A program made the translations under genes and the position numbers. The notes under the pieces were generated by a model. The model was not told the DNA's origin, did not search any database, and worked only from the letters and a program-made list of their open reading frames with translations. Shown here piece by piece: positions 1 through 6,078 of a DNA stretch of 12,439 bases. Where the stretch lies: the NCBI GenBank assembly GCA_023417265.1, contig JAEZFY010000068.1, positions 1 through 12,439 on the forward strand, in the 5' to 3' direction. The stretch is from Actinomycetes bacterium. Lineage in GTDB: Bacteria; Actinomycetota; Acidimicrobiia; Acidimicrobiales; Ilumatobacteraceae. Numbering within the stretch: position 1 is the stretch's first letter; each line of letters starts with the position of its first letter.

Positions 1-620
1 CCGCGGGCGAGCGCCTGGGCGACGAGCACGTCGATGGCGATGCCGTTCTCGGCGTGCATCATGATCATCGCCCCCGACTCGGAGGCGTTCTGCATGGCCT
101 TCAGGATCTGGCCGTCGTCGCTGTAGAACACGCCCGGGTAGGCCATGAACAGCTTGAAGCTGGTGATCCCCTCGTTGTCGACGAGGTACGTCATCGCCTT
201 CAACGAATCGTCGTCGACGCCCCCGATGATCTGGTGGAACGCGTAGTCGATCGCGCAGTTCCCGGCGGCCTTCTCGTGCCACGCCGCGAGCCCGTCCTGG
301 ACGGCCTCACCGGCACGCTGCACGGCGAAGTCGACGATCGTCGTGATGCCACCCCACGCGGCCGCGATCGTGCCGGTCTCGAACGTGTCGCTGGCGGCCG
401 TGCCCCCGAACGGAAGCTCCATGTGGGTGTGCGCGTCGACGCCGCCCGGGATCACGTACTTGCCCGTGGCATCGAGCACCGTGTCGGCGACGAGGCCGAT
501 CTGGTCGGCCACGCCGGGCGCCAGCAGGGCGGCGATCTTGCCGCCCTCGACGACGACGTCGGCGAGCGTGCGGCCGGTCGCGTTCACGACGGTGCCGCCC
601 TTGATGATCATGTCGGGCAT
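1..620 (-). CDS. hydA: Dihydropyrimidinase (D-hydantoinase family), N-terminal part, cut by the window edge
   Basis: This amidohydrolase-superfamily, zinc-dependent enzyme opens the ring of 5,6-dihydrouracil or dihydrothymine to N-carbamoyl-beta-amino acids in the cytoplasm. About 206 residues are visible of a family that is usually 450-480 long; the C-terminal part lies beyond base 1. The start (MPDMIIKGGTVV) opens the usual small beta-sandwich. The metal-binding HTH follows at residues 64-66 (GGVDAHTHMELPFGG). The lysine expected to be carboxylated and to bridge the two metals is K156, in TSFKLFMAYPG. A further metal ligand, H189, sits in MMHAENG. The ATG is preceded by AGGAG with a 6-nt spacer. 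The gene lies 51 bp downstream of the amidase that performs the next pathway step, on the same strand, so the two probably form one operon. A related hydantoinase with another cyclic-amide substrate cannot be excluded, but the neighbour favours pyrimidine degradation. Confidence 0.93.
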   Translation of the reverse strand, partial: MPDMIIKGGTVVNATGRTLADVVVEGGKIAALLAPGVADQIGLVADTVLDATGKYVIPGGVDAHTHMELPFGGTAASDTFETGTIAAAWGGITTIVDFAVQRAGEAVQDGLAAWHEKAAGNCAIDYAFHQIIGGVDDDSLKAMTYLVDNEGITSFKLFMAYPGVFYSDDGQILKAMQNASESGAMIMMHAENGIAIDVLVAQALAR

Positions 621-626
621 GGGCAA

Positions 627-631
627 CTCCT
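627..631 (-). promoter_or_regulatory. Ribosome binding site of dihydropyrimidinase
   Basis: The minus strand reads AGGAG, then six bases (TTGCCC), then the ATG. This is the clearest Shine-Dalgarno I noticed. It belongs to a gene internal to an operon, while several first genes here lack one. Confidence 0.7.
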
Positions 632-639
632 GGTTCGTG

Positions 640-667
640 TTTCGTCCGGGTCTGACCCCGGATGAAA
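640..667. repeat. REP-like inverted repeat in the amidase-dihydropyrimidinase gap
   Basis: Two 11-nt arms (640-650 and 657-667) flank a 6-nt centre. All arm positions pair except 644/663, which is G-U on the plus strand. The core reads CCGGGTCTGACCCCGG. Palindromes built on GGGTCTGACCC recur between genes in many bacterial genomes and are often associated with REP/RAYT-type elements; that is general recollection, not a search. It could also act as an mRNA hairpin modulating expression of the downstream gene. No T-run follows it, so a simple intrinsic terminator is unlikely. Confidence 0.5.
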
Positions 668-671
668 CGGG

Positions 672-1514
672 TCAGCGGGCGGTGATCTCGTGGTAGGCGT
701 CGGGGCGGCGGGCGCGGTAGAACGCCCACGTGTTGCGGACCTCGCGGATCCGGTCGAGGTCGAGCTCGCGCACGATCAGCTCCGGCTTGTAAGCGTCACC
801 GACCTCGCCGACGAACTGGCCGCGCGGGTCGACGAAGTACGACTGACCGTAGAAGTCGTTGTCGCCGAGCTCCTCGATACCGGTGCGGTTGATCGCCCCC
901 ACGTAATACATGTTGGCGACCGCCGCGGCGGGCTGCTCGAGCCGCCACAGGTACTCGCTCAGCCCGCGGCTCGTGGCCGACGGGTTGAACACGATCTCGG
1001 CGCCGTTCAAGCCGAGGCAACGCCAGCCCTCGGGGAAGTGGCGGTCGTAGCAGATGTACACGCCGACCTTGCCGACCGCGGTCTCGAAGACCGGGTACCC
1101 GTCCGTGCCGGGGGTGAAATAGAACTTCTCCCAGAACCCCCTCACCTGCGGGATGTGCTGCTTGCGGTACTTGCCGAGATACGTGCCGTCGGCGTCGATC
1201 ACCGCGGCGGTGTTGTAGTAGAGCCCGGCCTGCACCTGCTCGTACATCGGGAGGACGAGCACCATGCCGAGTTCCTTGGCCACGCTCTGGAAGCGCTGGG
1301 TCGTCGGGCCGTCCGGAATCGCTTCGGTGTAGGCGTAGTACTCGGCGTCCTGCACCTGACAGAAGTAGGGCCCGTAGAACAGCTCCTGGAAGCACATGAC
1401 CTGGGCACCCTGGGCGGCGGCCTCGCGGGCCGCTTCCTCGTGCTTGTCGATCATCGATTCCTTGTCGCCGGTCCAGTCGGTCTGCAGCAGCGCTGCGGTG
1501 ACGATGTTGGCCAT
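672..1514 (-). CDS. Beta-ureidopropionase-type amidase (nitrilase superfamily, N-carbamoyl amidohydrolase)
   Basis: This 280-residue carbon-nitrogen hydrolase is predicted to release beta-alanine (or beta-aminoisobutyrate), CO2 and ammonia from N-carbamoyl-beta-amino acids, the last step of reductive pyrimidine breakdown. The full Glu-Lys-Cys catalytic set is visible: E44 in CFQELFYG, K118 in GKYRKQHIP and C155 in VYICYDRHFPEG. NPSATSRGLSEYLWRLEQP (about 177-195) is typical of the N-carbamoylputrescine amidase/beta-ureidopropionase branch. The length is normal for single-domain members. The ATG at 1514 is preceded by a -10-like box and no Shine-Dalgarno. Dihydropyrimidinase follows 51 bp downstream on the same strand, which favours the pyrimidine role over N-carbamoylputrescine (AguB-like) activity. 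Sequence alone does not fully separate the two. Confidence 0.92.
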   Translation of the reverse strand: MANIVTAALLQTDWTGDKESMIDKHEEAAREAAAQGAQVMCFQELFYGPYFCQVQDAEYYAYTEAIPDGPTTQRFQSVAKELGMVLVLPMYEQVQAGLYYNTAAVIDADGTYLGKYRKQHIPQVRGFWEKFYFTPGTDGYPVFETAVGKVGVYICYDRHFPEGWRCLGLNGAEIVFNPSATSRGLSEYLWRLEQPAAAVANMYYVGAINRTGIEELGDNDFYGQSYFVDPRGQFVGEVGDAYKPELIVRELDLDRIREVRNTWAFYRARRPDAYHEITAR

Positions 1515-1550
1515 GGACCGGACGTTAGTGACGCGTTGACAAGCCGTAAA
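1515..1550 (-). promoter_or_regulatory. Predicted promoter of the pyrimidine-catabolism operon
   Basis: On the minus strand a -35-like TTTACG (1550-1545) is separated by 17 nt from a -10-like TAACGT (1527-1522). The ATG at 1514 follows after 7 nt, so the transcript is probably leaderless or nearly so. No Shine-Dalgarno is visible. This is a sequence match only. Confidence 0.45.
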
Positions 1551-1621
1551 GGCGAGCGGTGGAGCGGAGTGTGCATGTCACGTTGCGTTCACACACCCCG
1601 CCCCATCCGCAGTCACACCTG

Positions 1622-1637
1622 CACGCGCCGGCGCGTG
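1622..1637. repeat. 16-bp perfect palindrome
   Basis: CACGCGCCGGCGCGTG reads identically on both strands. It lies in the non-coding stretch about 110 bp upstream of the amidase start. A second inverted repeat follows nearby: CGGTCCG at 1643-1649 against CGGACCG at 1668-1674. These could be operator sites for the catabolic operon, but in DNA this GC-rich some palindromes occur by chance. Confidence 0.4.
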
Positions 1638-1682
1638 TAGTCCGGTCCGAACGTACGCGGTGATCGCCGGACCGTGCGGACG

Positions 1683-1725
1683 GTTCGCGAGACTTCATCG
1701 TCAGTTCGCGAAGACGTGGAGACTT
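1683..1725. repeat. Short direct repeats, possible operator
   Basis: GTTCGCGA occurs at 1683-1690 and again at 1704-1711, 21 bp apart (about two helical turns). The second copy lies in the palindrome TTCGCGAA (1705-1712). GAGACTT occurs at 1689-1695 and 1719-1725. On the minus strand the units read GTCTCGCGAAC and GTCTTCGCGAAC. The spacing suits a DNA-binding protein, lying between the pyrimidine operon and the truncated GNAT gene. The function is inferred. Confidence 0.35.
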
Positions 1726-1751
1726 ACGGCCCGTGAAAACGCTGCACTGCG

Positions 1752-1997
1752 TCAGCGGACCCGCTTCTCGTAGCGCCTGCTCGGCACGACGATCGTGCCA
1801 CCGTCGGGGGTCCAGGCGGGCTCGTCGAACGGACCGGTGTCGTGCCACCCGCAACGCTCGTAGAACCGGCGCGCTCGAGCGTTGCCGTCGACCACCGCCA
1901 GCCAGGCCGTGTCGAATCGCTCGGCGACGACCGACTCGCCGTGCGTCAGCAGCGTGGCCGCCACACCCGACCCCCGGAACCGGCTGTCGACGTACAT
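1752..1997 (-). pseudogene. GNAT acetyltransferase remnant, N-terminal half missing
   Basis: The 81 readable residues are the second half of a GNAT fold. They start in the beta4/motif A region (MYVDSRFRGSGVAATLL, with the acetyl-CoA loop R8-G9-S-G11-V-A13) and continue through beta5 (AWLAVVDGNARARRFYERCGW) to the end. Family members are usually 140-180 residues. Upstream in the same frame, DDEVEQ still looks like the normal lead-in to this strand, but the frame then meets TGA at 2046-2048. No N-terminal acetyltransferase sequence follows, either there or on the far side of the DUF222/HNH gene at 3501-3825. The gene therefore appears truncated by a deletion or insertion, with the junction around 2015-2050. 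A short expressed protein starting at 1997 is possible but would lack the acceptor-binding half. Confidence 0.65.
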
Positions 1998-2138
1998 CTG
2001 CTCGACCTCGTCGTCAGACGACGCGTTTCGCCCCGCGATCTCACTTCATCGGGCAGGCCAGATCGATCGCGGAAGTCTCGCCCTGTCGCAAGTCCCTCCG
2101 ACTCCCCATAAACTCCCCTATCATCGCAGTTCAATCGC

Positions 2139-2167
2139 TTGATATTCGTACATCTGTTCGCTATCAT
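2139..2167 (+). promoter_or_regulatory. Sigma70-type promoter of the DUF222/HNH gene
   Basis: TTGATA (2139-2144) and TATCAT (2162-2167) are separated by exactly 17 nt. The -10 box ends 7 nt before the ATG at 2175, so the transcript would start at or next to the start codon (leaderless). The region is visibly richer in A+T than its surroundings. A TTG start at 2139 would place this promoter inside the reading frame, so I preferred 2175. Confidence 0.6.
2146..2161. promoter_or_regulatory. Candidate LexA (SOS) box
   Basis: TCGTAC-ATCT-GTTCGC matches the actinobacterial SOS consensus TCGAAC-N4-GTTCGA at 10 of 12 fixed positions. It fills the spacer between the -35 and -10 boxes, an ideal place for a repressor. 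Several 13E12-type (DUF222) genes of Mycobacterium tuberculosis are known to be DNA-damage inducible with LexA sites, which supports the reading. Confidence 0.55.
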
Positions 2168-2174
2168 GGGACAC

Positions 2175-3500
2175 ATGAGTTCGGCACCGGTTGCACTGCT
2201 CGGGGCGCTCGACAGCGCCGCCGTGGCGACCGCCGACGCGCTTGCGTGCAACGGCTGGTTGGGCGATCTCAAGAAGCTGCAGGGGTGGATCGACTCGTTC
2301 CGCGCGCAGGTCACCGCCCGGCTCGATGTGCTCGCGTCCGACGGTGAGTCGTTCGGCTCCGAGGCCGCTCACGCCCGCAACTCCGGCATGTCCGCCCGCG
2401 ATGCCGCCAAGGAAAGGGAGCGCTCGCGAACACTCGGCGCGGCGGAGGGGTTCGCCGATGCGTTGTCGCAAGGTGCCGTCACCGGTGCTCACGTCGACCA
2501 GCTCGCAGCGGCAACCGCCACATTGTCCAGCGACGTCCGCGATGGCGTGTTCGAGCGGTCCGCCGAGTTGCTCGAGCACGCCACGCACCACGACCCGGGC
2601 CGCTTCGGGCGCCACGTCCGCGACCTCGCCCGCCGGCTCGAGCGCGATGCCGGGGCCAAGCGCGACCAGCAGCAGCGCGCCAACTCGTACCTGAACGTCA
2701 CACTCAACAACGCCACCGGTATGTACGACCTGCACGGCAGCCTCCACCCGGAACTCGGGGCGAAGGTCAAGCGGGCGTTGGCCCGCCACGTCGCGGCGAT
2801 GGTGCAGCATGGCGAAGCGTCCGGCATCCCCGAGTTCGTCGATCGCACGGTGAACCGCGGGCGGCTGACCGCCGACGCGCTCGGCGAGTTGATCTCGGCC
2901 GGACACGGCATCGTTCGGCCGACGGTGGCCGACATCGGGGTGCTGATCGATGACAAGACGCTCGCCACCGGCGAGTTCCACGACCACACGGTGTGCGAAA
3001 CCAGCGACGGAGCGATGCTCCCCGTCAACACGGTGCGGCAATTGATCTGCAACGCATTCGTGACCGGGCTTGTCATCGGCCCCGACGGCACCCCACTGAA
3101 CGTCGGGCGCACGACCCGCACGGCGAACCGTCAGCAACGCCGGGCACTCCGCGCGATCTACCGCACGTGTGCCGCCGAAGGCTGCGACACCGTGTTCGAC
3201 CAGTGCGATATCCATCACATCGACCCGTGGGAGCGCGGCGGCCTGAGCAATCTCGACAACCTCCTGCCGCTGTGTGCGCGGCATCATCACCTCGTGCACG
3301 CACTCGGATGGCGGCTGCGCCTCGCTCCTGATCGGACGCTCACCGTGACCGATCGGAACGGAGTGCCCGTCATGGTGACCACCCCTGACATGCCTCATCC
3401 GTCGCGAGCGCTTGATGAACGACGAATCAGGCCGGCTCCGGCTGGCGACGCCCCTCACGAAGAGCGATCCGAGCAAGTGCCAGCCCTGCTCGCCAGCTGA
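2175..3500 (+). CDS. DUF222 / HNH endonuclease domain protein (13E12 repeat family)
   Basis: This 441-residue protein has a helical DUF222 region (about 15-310) and a C-terminal HNH nuclease domain (about 325-380). The nuclease looks complete: zinc-type cysteines C332, C337, C344 and C367, the H347-H348 pair in CDIHHIDPWERGG, NLDNLLPLC, and HHHLVH at 370-375. The family is multi-copy and actinobacterial; in M. tuberculosis the REP13E12 copies serve as integration sites of the phiRv1 prophage. Its biological role is not settled, though the HNH fold implies DNA cleavage or nicking. I chose ATG 2175 because the promoter leads directly to it; ATG 2166 and TTG 2139 are in frame upstream. The gene stands alone beside a truncated GNAT gene. 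A 5-bp hairpin (CCCGG, 6-nt loop, CCGGG at 3501-3516) follows the stop without a T-run. The start is less certain than the family. Confidence 0.9.
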   Translation: MSSAPVALLGALDSAAVATADALACNGWLGDLKKLQGWIDSFRAQVTARLDVLASDGESFGSEAAHARNSGMSARDAAKERERSRTLGAAEGFADALSQGAVTGAHVDQLAAATATLSSDVRDGVFERSAELLEHATHHDPGRFGRHVRDLARRLERDAGAKRDQQQRANSYLNVTLNNATGMYDLHGSLHPELGAKVKRALARHVAAMVQHGEASGIPEFVDRTVNRGRLTADALGELISAGHGIVRPTVADIGVLIDDKTLATGEFHDHTVCETSDGAMLPVNTVRQLICNAFVTGLVIGPDGTPLNVGRTTRTANRQQRRALRAIYRTCAAEGCDTVFDQCDIHHIDPWERGGLSNLDNLLPLCARHHHLVHALGWRLRLAPDRTLTVTDRNGVPVMVTTPDMPHPSRALDERRIRPAPAGDAPHEERSEQVPALLAS

Positions 3501-3825
3501 CCCGGCACCGACCGGGCAACAGCACCACGAACCTTGACAAGCGACCGTGCCGGCCCCCGGCCTCCCACGTGCAGCCATTTGATCCAGCGCGTCCCCCTAC
3601 CCGGAGCCCGGGCACGGTCCTCAGGTGCCCGGCGAACGGTGCACGACGTCGATGCCGACTGAACGGACGCCGGAGATTCGCCACACTTGGCCGCGGCGCG
3701 GATACCTAGCGGGGTCCGCACCGCACCAGGAAGATGACTCACGTCGCCGGCGACGGTGGGGTCCGACCGCTCGCTGTCGCAGAACCGGCCGGCCCGTGTG
3801 ATGGTCGTAGCAGTACGTTCCGGCG
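3501..3825. other. Non-coding stretch between the DUF222/HNH and methyltransferase genes
   Basis: This stretch has no convincing gene on either strand; the open frames here are arginine- and proline-rich shadows. It holds a small hairpin directly after the DUF222 stop and a 9-bp inverted repeat with a long spacer (GACCGTGCC at 3543-3551 against GGCACGGTC at 3611-3619). The methyltransferase -10 box is at its right end. I looked for the missing N-terminal half of the truncated GNAT gene here and did not find it. Confidence 0.5.
3814..3819 (+). promoter_or_regulatory. -10 box of the methyltransferase operon (leaderless)
   Basis: TACGTT is followed by exactly six bases (CCGGCG) and then the GTG start at 3826, which would be the first transcribed base. 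I see no convincing -35 box and no Shine-Dalgarno. Confidence 0.4.
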
Positions 3826-4554
3826 GTGCCCGACGCGATCTTCGAGGATCCCCGTCTCGTGGCGACGTACGACGTGTTCGACGGCCCACGCGACGATCTC
3901 GAGCTGTATGTCGCGATCGTCGAGGAAGTCGGGGCGACGTCCGTGCTCGATGTGGGGTGCGGCACCGGTGTGCTCGCCCGGCGGCTCGCCAACGACGGCC
4001 TCGACGTGATCGCGGTCGAGCCGGCGCGGGCTTCGCTCGACGTTGCGCAGCGCGGTCGCGGCGGCGAGTTGGTGCGTTGGATCAACGGCGATGCGACCTC
4101 GTTACCGCAACTCTCCGTCGACGTGGCGACGATGACCGGCAACGTGGCGCAGGTGTTCCTCACCGTCGACGCAATGGCAGCCACGTTCGCCGGAATCCAT
4201 GACGCGTTGCGGCCGGGTGGGTGGCTCGTGTTCGAGACCCGCGACCCGTCACGTCGGGCATGGGAGCGTTGGAACCGCGAGCACACCTACACCACCGCCG
4301 ACGTGCCCGGAGTGGGACACGTGACCACCTGGTGCGACCTCATCTCCGTCGAGGCTCCGCTGGTGACATTCCGCTGGACCAACCTGTTCGCTGCGTCGGG
4401 AGAGTCGTTGACCTCCGACTCGACGCTGCGCTTCTGGGAGCGTGACGAAGTGACAAGTCTGTTAGCGGCGAGCGGCTTCGACGTGATCGACGTTCGCGAC
4501 GCGCCCGATCGACCCGGGAGCGAGTTCGTGTTCGTCGCCGAGGCCCGAGCATGA
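3826..4554 (+). CDS. Class I SAM-dependent methyltransferase
   Basis: This 242-residue soluble protein has the Rossmann-like methyltransferase fold. Motif I is VLDVGCGTGVL at 40-50, the acidic end of beta2 is AVEPARAS at 63-70, and motif II/III is INGDATSLP at 86-94. The post-motif strand is LRPGGWLVFETRDP at 128-141, and the C-terminal strand is SEFVFVAEA. There is no (D/N/S)PP(Y/F) motif, so it is not a typical DNA adenine or N4-cytosine methyltransferase; a small-molecule substrate is more likely. The substrate cannot be named. The start is GTG at 3826, placed directly after a -10 box. Its stop overlaps the next gene's start as ATGA (4551-4554), so the two are almost certainly co-transcribed and translationally coupled. 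Confidence 0.88.
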   Translation: MPDAIFEDPRLVATYDVFDGPRDDLELYVAIVEEVGATSVLDVGCGTGVLARRLANDGLDVIAVEPARASLDVAQRGRGGELVRWINGDATSLPQLSVDVATMTGNVAQVFLTVDAMAATFAGIHDALRPGGWLVFETRDPSRRAWERWNREHTYTTADVPGVGHVTTWCDLISVEAPLVTFRWTNLFAASGESLTSDSTLRFWERDEVTSLLAASGFDVIDVRDAPDRPGSEFVFVAEARA

Positions 4555-5606
4555 ACGCTCGGCCCCCGCTGGTCTTCCTGCCGGGAATGTCGGGGCTCGG
4601 CTCGTTCTGGGATCCGGTTCGCGAGCGGCTCGCGGACTGGGCGACCGACGCAGTCGACTGGCCGGGGCTCGGCGGCACGCCAGCCAACCCGGCAGTGCAC
4701 GGCTACGACGACCTCGCCAACCTCGTGGTGCAACGGCTCGAGGGGCCGAGTGTGCTGGTCGGCCAGTCGATGGGCGGCTACGTGGCCGCGCTGGCCACCC
4801 TGCGGGCGCCCGAGCGCGTGTCACATCTGGTGCTGGCGGTCACCTCCGCCGGGCTCGACATGCGCACGTTCGGTGCGGTCGACTGGCGGCCCGGATCGCG
4901 GGCCGCCCATCCCGGAGCGCCGCCGTGGGCGTTCGCGCCACAACCCGATCTCGCCGACCAGATCGCCACGATCCGCGTCCCCACGCTGTTGCTCTGGGCC
5001 GACCACGACCCGATCAGTCCGCTCGCGGTCGGGCGCCGGCTGCACGAGTTGCTGACGAACAGCCAACTCACCGTCTACGCCTCCGACGACCACTGGGTGG
5101 TCCGCGACCACGCCACCGACGTCGCTCGACGAATCGCCGACCTGGCGACGTTCCGGCTGGCGACCAGCGGCGACGCCGAGGCACTCGTGCACCTCGAACG
5201 CGACGCCAACCTGATCGCCCTCGCCCACGTCTTCCCGCCCGATCAGTTCGCCTATCCCACCGACGACGTTCGCCGCCGATGGCTCGACGTGCTCGCCGAC
5301 CCGACCGTCACGATCGCCGTCGTCGACGGACCGGAGCGACGGCTCGACGGATTGGTGGCGTTCGACCCACACCGGCTCCGTCACCTGGCCGTGCACCCCG
5401 ACCGTTGGGGCACCGGCCTCGCGCGCCGGGCGGTGCAGTACGCGGTTGACCGAATGGCGACACCGCGGTTGTGGTGCCTCGTCGAGAACCACCGGGCGCT
5501 CGGCTTGTACGAACACCTCGGGTGGCGTCCAACCGGGCGCGTCCAACACGCCGAGTTTCCGCCCTACCCGGAGGAGATCGAACTGGCCTGGGAGCCGGCG
5601 GGCTAG
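4551..5606 (+). CDS. Alpha/beta-hydrolase fused to a GNAT acetyltransferase
   Basis: This single 351-residue chain holds two enzyme folds. Residues 1-198 are a compact alpha/beta hydrolase: the oxyanion-side loop is LPGMSG (10-15), the nucleophile is S73 in the elbow GQSMGG, the acid is probably D153 in LLLWADHDPISP, and the histidine is H181 in SDDHWVV. Residues 200-351 are a GNAT domain: FRLATSGDAEALVHLE at its start, acetyl-CoA motif A at HLAVHPDRWGTGLARRA (278-294), and LWCLVENHRALGLYEHLGW (307-325) at its end. Both catalytic sets look intact. The hydrolase is shorter than the usual 250-280 and lacks a large cap domain. The open frame is continuous, with no internal stop. It overlaps the methyltransferase by ATGA. 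It may remove an acyl or ester group and then acetylate the product, but the substrate is unknown. Confidence 0.88.
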   Translation: MNARPPLVFLPGMSGLGSFWDPVRERLADWATDAVDWPGLGGTPANPAVHGYDDLANLVVQRLEGPSVLVGQSMGGYVAALATLRAPERVSHLVLAVTSAGLDMRTFGAVDWRPGSRAAHPGAPPWAFAPQPDLADQIATIRVPTLLLWADHDPISPLAVGRRLHELLTNSQLTVYASDDHWVVRDHATDVARRIADLATFRLATSGDAEALVHLERDANLIALAHVFPPDQFAYPTDDVRRRWLDVLADPTVTIAVVDGPERRLDGLVAFDPHRLRHLAVHPDRWGTGLARRAVQYAVDRMATPRLWCLVENHRALGLYEHLGWRPTGRVQHAEFPPYPEEIELAWEPAG

Positions 5607-5947
5607 AAGCGCTCTTCGCCGCGCACGCGGTGCGGCTCCGGGAAGTCGCGGTAGAGCGCCGCCCGAAAGTTGGTGACGAGCGCGTTGACGCCGTGGTGCG
5701 CCGACTCGATCGGGTCGGTGCGAGCCGACACCGCGGCGAAGGCGTCGTCGAGCTGGGCCAGGTCGCGGGTCTCGATCAGCACCTTGAACTCGCCGCCCGC
5801 TCCCAGCCCGAGCTTGCGGCGCAGCAACCGCCACGACTCGATCCGCCGCTCGGCAGCGAGGTGACCCAGGTAGCCGTCCAGTGCCACCGCGAACTCGGTG
5901 TCGCGCACCCCGGGAGCGAGGTCGACGCTGATCTCGTACACATCCAT
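5603..5947 (-). CDS. Small conserved protein, DUF6614-like
   Basis: This 114-residue soluble protein has no signal peptide or membrane segment. It begins MDVYEISVDLAPGVRDTEFA and contains RIESWRLLRRKLGLG (35-49), a central strand EFKVLIETRDLAQLDDAF (53-70) and the C-terminal motif VTNFRAALYRDFP (91-103). The pattern matches a conserved hypothetical family I remember as DUF6614; that name is recollection, and no biochemical role is known to me. The alternating strands and helices suggest a small alpha+beta (ferredoxin-like) fold, which is inference. The frame is open upstream of 5947, but the residues there are low-complexity and unlike the family, so ATG 5947 is preferred. The stop overlaps that of the convergent hydrolase-GNAT gene in a shared CTAG. 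It diverges from the acetyltransferase at 6079 across 131 bp. Confidence 0.75.
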   Translation of the reverse strand: MDVYEISVDLAPGVRDTEFAVALDGYLGHLAAERRIESWRLLRRKLGLGAGGEFKVLIETRDLAQLDDAFAAVSARTDPIESAHHGVNALVTNFRAALYRDFPEPHRVRGEERF

Positions 5948-6066
5948 TTCGCCATCATCGACGCCAGCGCCGGCCCGACCGAGCCCGGTTTCGCCCATCG
6001 CAACCCGTGCACGCGGCACCTGGCGGGCTTCCCGGAACTTGCTCCGCGGCGAGTCGCTCGGCGTCG

Positions 6067-6072
6067 TAGCGT
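6067..6072 (+). promoter_or_regulatory. -10 box of the RimJ/RimL-like gene (leaderless)
   Basis: TAGCGT is followed by six bases (CGGCGC) and then ATG at 6079. The same 12-mer TAGCGTCGGCGC precedes the GGDEF-EAL gene on the other strand. No Shine-Dalgarno is visible. Confidence 0.45.
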
Positions 6073-6078
6073 CGGCGC

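Noticed and set aside
690..1640. A 316-codon open frame on the plus strand
   Set aside because: It is antisense to the beta-ureidopropionase gene, whose complete Glu-Lys-Cys set makes the minus strand the coding one.
2139..2174. TTG 2139 or ATG 2166 as the start of the DUF222/HNH protein
   Set aside because: TTG 2139 is itself the -35 box and would make the LexA box and -10 coding. ATG 2166 overlaps the -10 box. ATG 2175 fits the promoter geometry.
2121..3578. A 485-codon open frame on the minus strand
   Set aside because: It is the antisense shadow of the DUF222/HNH gene, with no recognisable domain and biased composition.
3696..3720. Hairpin GCGGA...TCCGC as a terminator or small RNA
   Set aside because: It has only five firm pairs plus a mismatch, no T-run and no promoter pointing to it.
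2175..5606. Restriction-modification or new defence system made of the HNH protein, methyltransferase and hydrolase
   Set aside because: The methyltransferase has no (D/N/S)PP(Y/F) or other DNA-methyltransferase motif. The HNH gene has its own SOS-type promoter and is separated from the operon by 325 bp. DUF222/HNH genes are widespread repeats in actinobacteria. Proximity alone does not support a system.
4821..5834. A 337-codon open frame on the minus strand
   Set aside because: It is antisense to the hydrolase-GNAT fusion and crosses into the DUF6614-like gene in another frame; no family features.
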